This document shows positions 26,252 to 37,000 of a stretch of 64,000 nt of DNA, one piece after another. This DNA is from Suillus spraguei (taxonomy: Eukaryota > Basidiomycota > Agaricomycetes > Boletales > Suillaceae). The stretch lies in assembly GCA_016800925.1 (NCBI GenBank), contig JABCPU010000251.1, positions 1 to 64,000 of the forward strand, written 5' to 3'. A model generated the notes under the pieces. The model was not told the origin of the DNA and did not search any database. It saw only the letters and a program-made list of their open reading frames with translations. The stretch's first letter is position 1. Each line of letters opens with the position of its first letter. Both the position numbers and the translations under genes were made by a program.

Positions 26252-27445
26252 TCAATCCTCAACCTCCATATCATCTCTATCTCTAAGTCCTCTCAGCACT
26301 TCTGTATACACCACATTGGTCGTCTTTGACCCTTCTTCATGCTCCGGAAAGATGGCATGCACTCTCTCTGGGTGAGTGCAGTGAGACAAAGCCACATACA
26401 GCTGTCCATGACTGAACACGGGAGTCCGCAAATCCAGCCCAACCCACTTCACACTTTGACCTTGAGCCTTGTTGATTGTCATAGCAAATGCAAGACGAAC
26501 GGGGAATTGGCGACACTTGAAAGGGATAGGGTTGTCTTCAGATGTGGCATCCAGCGTCATGCGGGGGATTAGGACAGTGTTCTGATCGTCTTGATGAGCT
26601 TCATCAACTCCATCCCTAAGAATACGACACCTGAGGACGCGCGTGGTCCAAGACAGGAGGATCATCCTAGTTCCGTTATAGAGGCCATTGGTGGGGTCCA
26701 AGTTGTGCAACGACATGAGAGGAACACCCACTTTGAGTTCCAATTTGTGCAAAGGGAACCCTGATGGCGTGAGAGTATGAAGGTACTCTGGTGGGATGTA
26801 GTCGTAGTCCTTCTCAGTGATTGAGTCTGCGCTGGTGAAGACCGCTTTATCTCCAGGGAATGATTCAAGAATGTTGGCATTGATTTCGTCCACATCAGTG
26901 TTCTTTGCGGAGAGGATGGTACGTTCCAGGAAGAAGGAATCATTCACAGGAGGATGCCCAGGGAGCAGAATAGGAGAGTATAGGGCATTGATGAGAGAGT
27001 GGATATCATTGTCAGGGCAGCGCATATGAATCGGAAGGGCGACCGTTCCATCTGCATGTGTGCCCTTCCCAGCTCCAATCTCAAGAAGCCACTTTGCAAA
27101 TTCATCAGAGGCGGGGTCTTGGCCAAGCCGCATGTTTGTCTTTAGGTGGAAGATGCGAAGCCTTGGCCAGATGCGAGATCTGCAAAATGTAGCGCCCACT
27201 ATCTGCTCCCTGGATCCATGAGGCACCACCGGCAGGGTCTGTCTGAAGTCTCCTCCAAAGAGCATCGTCATTCCTCCAAAATCAGCATCGACGTTCAGAA
27301 GGTTGCGCAATGAGCGATCAAGGCATTCCAGATTGTGACGGTGTAGCATAGGAATTTCATCGCAGATGATGAGGGAGGTGGCCTTGAGAAGCTCATGCAC
27401 GACATCTCCTTTCTTGATGTTGCAGGAGCTGTCCTACCTATTGGA
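26252..27445 (-). pseudogene. Helitron RepHel helicase, C-terminal part
   Basis: PIF1-type helicase half of a rolling-circle Helitron transposase. Visible are CNIKKGDVVHELL, LIICDEIPMLHR (motif II), MLFGGDFRQTLPVV (motif III), LKTNMRL, TILSAKNTDVDEIN, MTINKAQGQSVKWVGLDL and LYVALSHCTHPERV. The last is motif VI with His in place of the usual arginine finger (VALSR); CGC to CAC would be a CpG transition. The frame is open for 382 codons to TAA at 26252. Upstream, at about 27445, helicase sequence gives way to an 87-bp tandem array; Walker A, the Rep nuclease and the zinc finger are absent. Inactive remnant. Confidence 0.88.
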
Positions 27446-27479
27446 GTCAAGCATCTATGGGGGCATAGATGTTCCCTGG

Positions 27480-27830
27480 GGGAACAGCTTGATTTGGTTA
27501 GTAAAGGGAACACATGTCTATTTTCGGTTATATGAGGTTAGAGGGAACACTGAGCCAAGGGGAACAGAGGAACATCCTCTGTGGGAAACAGGGAACACAT
27601 TTCTATTTATGGTTATACAAGGTGCGAGGGAACACTGGGTCAAGGGGAACAGAGGAACATCATGTGTGGGAAATAGGGAACACTTCTCTATTTATGGTTA
27701 TACAAGGTACGAGGGAACACTGGGCCAAGGGGAACAGAGGAACATCATGTGTGGGAAATAGGGAACACTTCTCTATTTTTGGATATACAAAGCACGAGGG
27801 AACACTGGGCCAAGGGGAACAGAGCCGTCC
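27480..27830 (+). repeat. 87-bp tandem repeat, about four copies
   Basis: Unit contains GGGAACACTGGGCCAAGGGG, AACAGAGGAACATC and TATTTATGGTTATACAAGG. Copies near 27550, 27631, 27718 and 27800 are 85-95 percent alike. The array starts where the Helitron helicase stops. Confidence 0.88.
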
Positions 27831-28034
27831 TGTCCCCGATTAGTCATTGTCCTAAGTTTCTGTCATCCCATCTTTCATTCATCACATGCCATCGTCCTAT
27901 TCTTTTTTTTTCGTTCAAGTCCTGATTTTGGCCTTCTTTGTCTTTTTGTTTGTTCGTCTGTCCATTCATTTTGTTTTGCTGGTTTCTAATTTTCTTTGTA
28001 AATGGCATCCTGTTCAGCTGCAGTCCGTTCGATC

Positions 28035-28562
28035 TTTCGACCTTCTTTGGGTGCCGGACAATGTTACGCTTCCCCTCTTGGCTTTAGTTGGGGTCGTGCT
28101 CAGAGTCCAGTCTGTGCTCCTTTGTTTTCATTTTATTTTCAACACTGCTCTCATTTTTCTTCAATCTTTCGACCTTCTTTGGGCGCCGGACAATGTTATG
28201 CTTCCCCTCTTGGCTTGAGTTGGGGTCGTGCTCAGAGTCCAGTCTGTGCTCCTTTGTTTTCATTTTATTTTCAACACTGCTCTCATTTTTCTTCAATCTT
28301 TCGACCTTCTTTGGGCGCCGGACAATGTTACGCTTCCCCTCTTGACTTTCGTTGGGGTCGTGCTCAGAGTCCAGTCTGTGCTCCTTTGTTTTCATTTTAT
28401 TTTCAACACTGCTCTCATTTTTCTTCAATCTTTCGACCTTCTTTGGGCGCCGGACAATGTTGCACTTCCCCTCTTGGCTTTAGTTGGGGTCGTGCTCAGA
28501 GTCCAGTCTGTGCTCCTTTGTTTTTCTTTTCTTTTCAACACTGCTCTCGTTTTTTCTTTCTT
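28035..28562 (+). repeat. 132-bp tandem repeat, four copies
   Basis: TTTCGACCTTCTTTGGG recurs at 28035, 28167, 28299 and 28431, exactly 132 bp apart. Because 132 is a multiple of three, frames on both strands stay open through the array and give repetitive peptides of 44-residue period; these are not evidence for a gene. Confidence 0.95.
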
Positions 28563-29454
28563 TCGTCTTTGTTTCTGCAGGCTCAGTCCTTGCATCGTGC
28601 GCCACTTGGCTTTGTTGGTTCTGAATTCACCCTAGTTGTACTTTTTTTCTGTTGCCCAATATCACTGACTTGTTTTAGACCCTCTCGTACGCTCAGCCGT
28701 TGACTCGTTTTGATGTACGTTAAACTTGTGTCCGTCCCCCTTATTGCCTTGTCTGATGCGTTGCTCAAGCAAAACCTCATGCTCTTCTCATCGCTGCCGA
28801 AAGTTCCCTGGATCCATATCTCGAACCACTCAGGATATTTGACAATGTTATCGGGACGCTAGCGGGATGTATAGACGCTCCTCTCGAATCAGAACCAAGC
28901 TAACTCTTATTTCCACATGTGCGTCCATATGCAAAGATGGCGCTGGGCAAGTTATCTTGTGTGGCCAAAGTATGTTTTCTATTCTCTCTCCAGATGTACC
29001 AACAGAACTTCGGTGAGTCTTAAACAAGCTGTTGTGTTTTTCACTGTCTCAAGCCTCTACTGTTGTCATAGGAATAGTGTTGTGGTCAGAAGTCTGCCAA
29101 TGGCAATTGCAGGCAGTAGGTCGAGGGCCTTGGGCAGAAGTTGGCAGAAGTCAATCTTAATCTTATTTGCACTATGGGGAGGGGACTCCGCCGCTGGGGG
29201 GGGTCCAGACGTTCCCTTTTTTTTTTTCTTTTTTTTTTTTGGGTTTATTGGTTTTTATTTCGACTCGGGGGCTTTCGTCAGAATTCTTCCCACGCTCCAG
29301 GCGCTTTCTCGAACCATTCGCTTTTGAGCGTTTCGCTCGTCGCTCGCCAGGATCTTGGCCTGTTGATGTCGCAAGACTATGGGTGGACTCTCCTTGACGA
29401 GGGCCACGACTTTGATTTTCATCGGAAAAAGTTCCCACGGGGTCGAGCAAGCAA
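28563..29454. other. no gene recognised; T-tract
   Basis: Mixed frames without motifs. A T-rich tract of about 25 bp lies at 29216-29240 after GGGGGGTCC, causing Phe-rich chance frames. Confidence 0.45.
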
Positions 29455-30440
29455 AAATGCGAAAATTCCTAATTCGCCAAGTCTTGCGATGTGGCTTTGT
29501 TTGGCACTGCTTATATAAGCAAAAGTGCGGTCAATCACCGGTCTTTTCCCCTTCCCTCCTCCTCCTTCTACTCAATGATTTTCGCATTTTTGACTATTTG
29601 GCAAATCTTTTGACCTCCACATTTCTCCTTCCCTCTCTGACTCTCTTCTTCCTTCTAGCTCCGCATTTTTGACTATTTGAGTAAGTCTTTCTGTCTCTCT
29701 TCCTCCTCTCCTTCCCACTCAATCATTTTGGCACTTTTGCTCTCCTCTCCTTCTTCTGTTTCTACTCCTCCTGCTCTCTGCCCCTCCTCCTCTTTCTGCT
29801 CTTCCTGTTTCTCATTTTCGCATTTGTCAGTCAATTAGTATGAATTTGCTTCCACTATAAGAGAAATTAAAGAAGCTTATAGGAGGAGCTCAAAGGTAGA
29901 GTCATCCAGGGTTCTATATGATCAAGTTGAGCATACTCAACTCCAGCAAACCAGGGTGGCTGCTAACATTTTCACATCTTCTTCATCATCAAGAACGTGT
30001 CATTCATCAGATACTGTAGTAGCAGATCATTCATTAGAGTGCCAACAAAATCTAGATTATTATTATTTTATTCAATGTGTGCTACAACTTTCATTGTCAT
30101 CAGAAAAAGTTCCCATGGTCAAGTAAGCAAAAATGCGAAGTACGGTCAACCATAAGTCTTTTCCCATCCTTTCTCTTTCTTTCCCTCCTCCTCATTCTCC
30201 ATTTTCGCATTTTTGACTATCTGGTAAGTCTTTCTGTCTCTATTTTTGTTTCTTCCCTCCTTCTATTCAATCATTTTCGCATTTTTGATTATTTGGTAAG
30301 TCTTGCTCTCTTCTTCTTCTTCTTCCCTCTCTGACCCCCCTTTCCTTCTTCTGGCTCTCTTCCCTCCTCCCCCCCCCCCTCAATAATTTTCGCATTTTTG
30401 ATTATTTGGCAAGTCTTTCTTGTTTCCACCTTTCCTTGCC
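29455..30440 (+). repeat. scattered CGCATTTTTGACTATTTGG repeats in pyrimidine-rich DNA
   Basis: The motif TTCGCATTTTTGACTATTTG followed by GTAAGTCTTTCT recurs near 29587, 29664, 30205, 30277 and 30388, with an inverted relic near 29455. Spacers are TC-rich (TCTCTTCCTCC). The last copy abuts the truncated retroelement. No coding capacity. Confidence 0.75.
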
Positions 30441-30441
30441 T

Positions 30442-30874
30442 CCATGGGAAAATCGGAGATAAGGTTTGGTTATCTGCTGCCAATCTTAGACTCAAACTCC
30501 CATCGAAGAAACTTGCGCCGAAGCGATACGGACCCTTCCCGATCACCGATGTTTTATCACCCATCACATTCACACTCAAGCTCCCTCTGCAGTGGAAAAT
30601 TCATCCTACGTTCCACGCTTCCGTCTTATCGTCCTATAGCGAAACAGACGTACACGGTCCGAACTTCCCTGAACCACCACCTGACATCATCAAAGAAGAA
30701 GAAGAAGAATATGAAATAGAAGCAATTCTTTCTCACAAAGGAACCGGCACTCGCCGACACTATCTTGTTTCTTGGAAAGGATATTCATCGGGAGATAACA
30801 AATGGCTCCCAGAGAAGAACTTGAAGAACTCCGCTCGAATCTTGAATGCTTATAAGAAGCAACATGCCCTCTGA
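30442..30874 (+). pseudogene. integrase end plus chromodomain (copy 2)
   Basis: Open to TGA at 30872. It holds the integrase C-terminal barrel (KYGPFPI-like KRYGPFPITDVLSPITF, HPTFHASVLSSY), then the chromodomain (YEIEAILSHKGTG, YLVSWKGYSSGD, WLPEKNLKNSA). The upstream pol is missing. Confidence 0.9.
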
Positions 30875-30927
30875 TTACCCTTCAGTCAATCAACCGCACC
30901 AGCACTTGATCAACTACCACCATCGAA

Positions 30928-32397
30928 ATGTCTTTCCCCACTGCCTACATCACCCCTGTCACCATTGCCAACAATGACTCCGACTCTGATGTTGAAAACT
31001 ATGGATCCCTCACCACAGAAATCGACAATACCTCTTACATCGAAGCCGCCCTTCTATGTGAAGGACATGCCCTTGAAATTGAAAGAATTCTCACAGAAAA
31101 AGGCGCCTTCCCGGCCCTCCTCCTCGTCAACATTATCCGCACCGCCACTCTCATTGAAGCCACAGCCAACGAAACTACCGATCCTACATTCCGTCAACGC
31201 TTCCTACATCTTCAAAAACGTATTCGTTCTTACACTATGCTGTTGCTTCCCGGTTCTTTTAAAAGCAATGTTGAAGAAGCTATTCACATCGTGGCCGAAC
31301 GTCGAGCAGGTGTTGCTCGACCTCCCTCTCCACAGGAAGATATGCCACTTCCTATTCCAGTACCCTCTTCTTCGCGTGTGTATTCTAGTGTTGACGCCCT
31401 TGCTGGCTTATGCACTGCTGTTCAAGAGATCGGGCAGCTTACCAACACAGTCGTTGAAACCATCCAGCAATCAGTCGCTGAAACCAGAGCAGCCAGAAAC
31501 TTAGTCGAAGAAGCCATTACTGATCTACAACAAACACAAGCCAACCTCGCTTCCCCCCGAACCCCGTCTCCTATCGACAAACAGACCTCACCATCTCCCG
31601 TCATAGTCTCTCTTGACCATCCTGCGTGGCTATATGAACCTTGCACAGAAAAACAGTGTGAGGCCGCAAAACTATTGGGAATCCCTGTCACTGAGCTGGT
31701 AACACTCGGTCCTCGACTTCGCGACCTCCACATCCATCCTCCCATGACTATTCCATCATCATTTGGTCCAATGGATCCTGTCTCGCCAGTTTTAGTAAAA
31801 GACCTCAGCATCACTTCCCCTTCTTCCTCTAACGAACTTCTTGCGGTTGCTGAACGAGGGACTACTCCCGACCTCCCCGCCTCCGCGTACACGCTAACCA
31901 GTAAACAACAAGCGCAGCTTAGGCATGACAATGCCTTTGCCTTAAAACACATGACGCGACAGAAAGGGAAGAAGCGTGCTAGATCCACCAGTCCCAAACC
32001 CGTTATTTCACCATCACCACTACGCATGACCACCTCTAACACTGACAAAAACATGAAATGCCAAGTCTGTGGCATCATCGGACATCGACAAAAGAATTGT
32101 CTTGACTATCAGTGTCAAATCTGTCTGCGACACGGTCCCACCCATCTGTCCATTTATTGCCCTCAGCGTCGTGGAGAACCCCTGTTCACGCTTACCTGGA
32201 AGGATGATGGATTTTATGATGCACTGCGTAGGTGGGAACAGTATCTTATTAACCAACGACGACGAAAAGAAGGTCGACGAGCGAGAACTGTAGCAGAGGA
32301 GGAAGCAGCCTATATGTTAGGAGGAAGTGCCGTTGATGAAGACGTCGCTAACTATGACGACTATGATCCCGTCTATGACAACAACAGGGATATTTGA
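30928..32397 (+). CDS. retroelement ORF3: 489-aa protein with two zinc knuckles, intact
   Basis: The only uninterrupted copy of the extra ORF found between pol and the 3' LTR in all three elements; it starts 53 nt after the pol stop. The N-terminal third is acidic then helical (ALEIERILTEKGAF, ALLLVNIIRTATL, HLQKRIRSYTMLLLPGSF). A coiled-coil-like middle follows (TVVETIQQSVAETRAARNLV), then a Pro/Ser linker with a conserved WLYEPCTE. Near residue 375 there is a CCHC knuckle (CQVCGIIGHRQKNC) followed by a second Cys/His cluster (CQICLRHGPTHLSIYC), then an acidic, Tyr/Asp-rich tail. Zinc knuckles suggest nucleic-acid binding. It is not Gag, since the full-length copy has a separate Gag with its own knuckle, and I see no membrane segment that would suggest Env. 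Role unknown. Confidence 0.85.
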   Translation: MSFPTAYITPVTIANNDSDSDVENYGSLTTEIDNTSYIEAALLCEGHALEIERILTEKGAFPALLLVNIIRTATLIEATANETTDPTFRQRFLHLQKRIRSYTMLLLPGSFKSNVEEAIHIVAERRAGVARPPSPQEDMPLPIPVPSSSRVYSSVDALAGLCTAVQEIGQLTNTVVETIQQSVAETRAARNLVEEAITDLQQTQANLASPRTPSPIDKQTSPSPVIVSLDHPAWLYEPCTEKQCEAAKLLGIPVTELVTLGPRLRDLHIHPPMTIPSSFGPMDPVSPVLVKDLSITSPSSSNELLAVAERGTTPDLPASAYTLTSKQQAQLRHDNAFALKHMTRQKGKKRARSTSPKPVISPSPLRMTTSNTDKNMKCQVCGIIGHRQKNCLDYQCQICLRHGPTHLSIYCPQRRGEPLFTLTWKDDGFYDALRRWEQYLINQRRRKEGRRARTVAEEEAAYMLGGSAVDEDVANYDDYDPVYDNNRDI

Positions 32398-32430
32398 AAG
32401 TCGGTGATTTTCAATGTAATACGGGGGTAA

Positions 32431-32905
32431 TGTTACAATCATACGTGCCCCTATTCATTTTCCCTTTGTTTCCTTACTTGTATGACGTGTCACATGACTT
32501 TGCCTTATATGCTCAACGCATCTGTACAACACATGCCTTCCTTATTAGGATACGCAGTTACATTCTCACAGTTACTTGGTCTGTGCACACATATTGGCCT
32601 ATTTAAGCACAGTGTACTTGTAGTAGATTCCTTACTTTAATCTTACTGGGTTTTACCTGGAATCTCCTTTGCTTAGGTCTCCAACCTAAGTCGTCTTGAA
32701 TCGTCTCTAAGTCTAAGCACTCCTTAGTCTTAGTCTCTATTCTTGCAGAACCTCTTGGACATATCCTTGAGGCCAGACTCTTGATCGTACTCGGAACACA
32801 TTCCTTGTACTTTCACCTTGTCCTCTTCTGGACATTGTAAGAACCTCCCAGCAGACCGTCTGTGTCTTCTCACTGTCGCTGGTGACGCCACCCCAGTTCG
32901 TAACA
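32431..32905 (+). repeat. 3' LTR of chromovirus copy 2
   Basis: 475 bp, TGTTACAATC...GTTCGTAACA, same length as the LTRs of the full-length copy. Upstream tract ACGGGGGTAA resembles a polypurine tract. Confidence 0.95.
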
Positions 32906-33426
32906 CTTAATGTACCTTTTTTGAAATATATTCATTCCATACTAATCCCGCAGCTTCACCCTCAATATTGGCCCCTTTAGTGTTGTCCCAGTGAACACCA
33001 GACTGTTGGCGATATTTCTGAATCACATTATATGTCTGCTTTAGCTATATGATCTCTTATCAGTATACAACTAGATGACATATGTATCAATATATGACGT
33101 ACCAATGCCCATTTTGTCTTACACATTGCCCCTGTCTTCTGTGGACCACTCTGCAGATACTCAGAAATGGCCTCTGCGGCGCCATTGTATGTCACATCTT
33201 TGAAGTTCCCAGTGTCCCCAACCTTGTCCCGATTGTTGAATAAATACAAGAGAAGCTGATCAGTTTCTGTGTTGGTCCAGACAGCCCTGTCTGCATGAGA
33301 TGACTCCTGAGCCATGGAGAGGATGTGGACCTGAGCTGATAAAACTATAGATACAACACTAGCCCAGATGTGGTTCTGATCTTGTAGATCTTTAGTCGTA
33401 TATCGAGGTATAGTACAGCTAGACAT
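32906..33426 (-). pseudogene. Myb/SANT-like domain protein fragment
   Basis: Exon 1 from Met at 33426 contains AVWTNTETDQLLLYLFNN, VTYNGAAEAISEYL and MCKTKWAL, a Myb/SANT-like fold seen in many agaricomycete proteins and in accessory proteins of Harbinger-type transposons. A GTACGT..TAG intron (about 33046-33103) leads to exon 2: LKQTYNVIQKYRQQSGVHWD, AAGLVWNEYISKK. The reading stops at the edge of the retroelement LTR (32905), so the gene has lost its 3' part. Whether it belonged to a transposon or the host is unclear. Confidence 0.65.
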
Positions 33427-33567
33427 TACGGGTCAAAGGGAAGTTCAAGCTCCGTCATCGGGCTTCAAACCGGAACTGCTATGCCGATGTTACATAACGT
33501 CCTTCAAGTTGGCAAATTCACCTTACCTCCGGTTACCGAACTAAGCCTTAGCAGCGAACCGGCGAAC

Positions 33568-33740
33568 TCGGCTCCCAATTGAACACGAACTTTTAGAATT
33601 GAGCAGCCCTCTACTAGCGCCGTAAGCATCAAACTTCTTTTTGACAAGCGAAATTTATGCGTCTCTCGCTGATTAACGACGCTTATAATGAACTCGGCTC
33701 CCAGGTGAACGCGATTTTTTAGAATTGAGCATCCCTAACT
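33568..33740 (+). repeat. two ~50-bp direct repeats, 123 bp apart
   Basis: GAACTCGGCTCCCAATTGAA at 33568 recurs as GAACTCGGCTCCCAGGTGAA at 33691, each continuing to TTTAGAATTGAGCA. The rest of 33427-34019 shows no gene; it is the 5' flank of the next gene. Confidence 0.7.
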
Positions 33741-34019
33741 TCTAAGTAACTCAACACTTCAGTGAAAGACATACCTGTTATAAGCAGCCATACGCATTCT
33801 GCCCCTTTGCTGTTCCCTTTGGCGTACCATGGTTAACAGCGGATGTATCTCAAACACTTAACATCTAGACTGGTTACCAGTCTACTTGACCAATAGATTA
33901 ATTCATTCAACCTAGCCGCATCTGCCCAAACGTTTAAAATTTTCGCTCTTACGATATCATGCAAGTTGTCGCACATTTTTCACCTTTTTACTAGTGAACT
34001 TACTACTTGGGAACTCACT

Positions 34020-37000
34020 ATGCCACGCAAACGGCGCGAAGACGCGTACCCTATTGATACTAGGGCTTCCAAACGAGCTCATCTGAATGCACCTGCTGAT
34101 TTCGATGATCCACTTAAAATCTGGTTGTCCAATGGGCAGTTCGCTGTGTGCTGCGAACGATCACACACTCCAGTGCACTCCGAGTCAAGTCCACTCTTCT
34201 CGCCCCCTACCACCATTTGTCCCTTGTTAACTGAAGTGGGAATGTCGTTTGGGCAGTATGGTTTTGTCTGTAACATTACCTCTAGTCTCGTGCCTGCTGC
34301 TCACTTGTCAGGTCACATGGAGCACCTCCATCACCGGCAGAAATTAAGAAATCGGACGCCTTCAACAATTAAATCAGTTCTGATTACCCATCTGCTCAAC
34401 AGCCACCACCTCACGTCAACAACACTTTGTCCCAGCCCCCCGGGTGACTTGTCCGAGCCCATCCAAAATCTCCAGCCAGAGTGGTCGTCTCATTGTCCGC
34501 ACCCGGGCTGTCATCATTGGTACCCTGTACCAACAGGGAAGTCTTCTATCAAGGGTCAGCACGCTCCCACCAGAGATCACATCGCTAAAGCTCACCATGA
34601 AAACGCCAATACTTATCTGACTGGGATCTTGGAAATGAAATGGATCTACCGTCCATTTCGCAAAATTGTCGGTAGTGGACATCCGCTATCCTCAGTAGTC
34701 TGGCCTTTGATCCAAGACTATGCTCCTGCGTCCTCAGCACACGCTGTTACTGCAGTGAGATCCTCTCGCATCCGACATATAGTTTCCGCTCACAGTCAAT
34801 ACTCAAACCTTGGGTGGGAGAAGTTTATTGCTGGTTTGAGTCTGCAACCAGGCATTCTTCGTGGGTTGGTCAAGCTTAGAACGAAGAAGGAGGCACTATC
34901 CTTGGAGGGAGTGGAAAGGCAGTTGGAGCTCGGTCTTATCACCATTCGGAAGCTCCACAGGTCATATATTATGGACGTCCAGACTTATCTATCTTCTAAA
35001 AATGACGGGCAGTTTCGTCAAGCAGTAACAATGAAGTGAGTATTCTTCATCTTTGTTTGTGCATAGCTCACAGTCTACTCAGCACGAAGGCGCACTTCAG
35101 ATCATTGTGCCGAGTTTCCTACTACACCTATTCCAGGCCTCTGTCTCGCTGTATCTGTATGCTTATCAGATTGGTCCACGCAGAGCACACCGGGGCTTTG
35201 GCGCCATTCGGCACTCTTCAAATTAGGCGGAGTCTGGCCCAGGAGTATGCCGTCAACATGCTCTACGATTACTTCATTCAAACCGAGATTCCCCGTCCTG
35301 CTGCGCTTCTCCAACTTCTGCACCAAGTGCTCGTAACCCTCGTCAAGCAAAAATTTACGAACCTAGAAACGATGGCATGCCCAACAGACTACACCCTATG
35401 TATCGGCTCATTGGCTGACAGCGGTGGCTTTCTGCTTGCCGCTACCACTGCTAGGACTTGTGCTGTGCTGCAGCACAACTTCTACACCGTCATTATCCAC
35501 TCTGCTCGGCTTGAGGACCATGGCCATCAAAGTTTCATTCCCTTTCATTTAGGTAATTTTACGAGGGATCCTGTACCAGATACAGGTGAGGCGTCTCAGC
35601 CTACGGAGGAGCTATCCGCTGCCCCAGATGAAGAGGAAGACGCTGATGATAGTATGGTGGTGCAATTCCGAGAAGTAGAGGAAGAGTTTGTAGATGGTCA
35701 CGACGACGGTATAGATGCAGAGGGGGGAGAGTCTATGTCACCACATGAAGTTGAAGGCGGATGGGACTTCGAAAAAGAAGAAACCTTTCACTGTTACTAT
35801 CTAAACGGCGATACTGCAGAGAACCTAGGTGAGCCACAAATTAAGGATATCGTACAGCGCACTAATATGAGTGACATATTCAGACACATATCATGACTCG
35901 CGGTCGTCTCTGGCAGCTCAAAGATGTCCACGAAAATTTGTAGCTCAGGTAGACCGTAATCCTGGGTCATTATCGGTCTTAAAGTAAGCTATTGTGTGCT
36001 GTTTTAGCAACCGAGATTATACTTACCTGGATGGCCTACAGCATTTTGGCGGGTAATTCACACTATGTTCAGCCTTTACTTGAAAGCCATCCCTCATTTG
36101 CCACACCTTACAACCAAATCAAGACTGCCTGGTTCCATACAAGGCCAACGTCATTTAAAGAGAGACGAAACTATGGTTTTTTCTTCACTGAAGATGGCAC
36201 CGCCATTAGCATGCGAGATAGTGACGACATCTCCCGGACTATCCTGTTTGCAGATCTTGGGGTATTGGCCAAGACCACAATAGCGAATATATCAGATCAG
36301 ATAGTCCAGTGCTTACCACATGGTTGCAAAAATCTTCTTCGACAATTTCGTGGCATTTGCGGCCAGTTAGTCGATGACCCCACTAGTCCCGACGGCATTT
36401 TCCTTCAGCCTTCCAACCGCGTTCTCATACAGCCATTGTTGGACGTGATGTTAAAACATCTGTCAGACCCAAAAGAACTCAGCCATCACATCATGCGTTC
36501 GCCCTCTGTGATTACCGAGGCGGCTGCCAGAAAGTGGCTCGCCTTTGACAAGCAAATTCTCGGTCAGATTCTGGTCGCCTTTCTCCTAACATGCGGGATA
36601 CCTCCACTACACTGGCAATTTCGGACCTTTCAATTCCAGTTAGATAGCGATACTGGCATCCCTCGTAATCTCTATCTTCTAGGCTCCGAGCTTGTTATAG
36701 GTCACCCGGCGGCCAGACAACCCAACCAAGTCTTGCAAGAGTGGCTGTGGGCCTTTCCTCACAGTCTCGCTCCGCTTATTTTGTTTTACCTTGCAATAAT
36801 ACGGCCTAGCGTCGTTTACATCACAGGCCTTCTTCATTATGTCAACGACGATCACAGAACTCATATTTTTGCTCATACTTTTCCTACTACTCGCCTTGAA
36901 TTTCCCGGAGTTTGGAATGGAAGCGATGTCAATAACTTGCTGCAGGTCTACACGTCCTCTCTACCAGTTCTGTTATCATGCGGACTTCTGCGGAACGTGA

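Larger units (their letters stand above)
30442..32905 (+). mobile_element. Ty3/gypsy chromovirus copy 2, 5'-truncated
   Basis: Similarity to the other copies begins at about 30442 (IGDKVWLSAANLRLKL), inside the integrase C-terminal part, and runs through the chromodomain, a complete ORF3 and a 475-bp LTR ending at 32905. No 5' LTR, gag, protease or RT. The 5' breakpoint lies in the pyrimidine-rich repeat array. A truncated insertion or deletion derivative. Confidence 0.92.

Noticed and set aside
25858..26252. Defined Helitron 3' terminus
   Set aside because: Hairpins are present, but no CTRR end within the expected distance, and no empty-site evidence; the boundary cannot be called.
28084..28428. 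Lys/Glu-rich minus-strand ORF resembling a repetitive coiled coil
   Set aside because: Reverse complement of the 132-bp satellite.
27560..28562. CRISPR-like appearance of the tandem arrays
   Set aside because: Eukaryotic context, and repeats are contiguous without unique spacers.
28002..28703. 233-codon ORF with 44-residue repeats, plus antisense and shifted ORFs
   Set aside because: Produced by the 132-bp satellite; frames are open on both strands and in several phases, and no motif is present.
30928..32397. ORF3 as an env-like gene
   Set aside because: No signal peptide or membrane segment is visible; zinc knuckles point to nucleic-acid binding.
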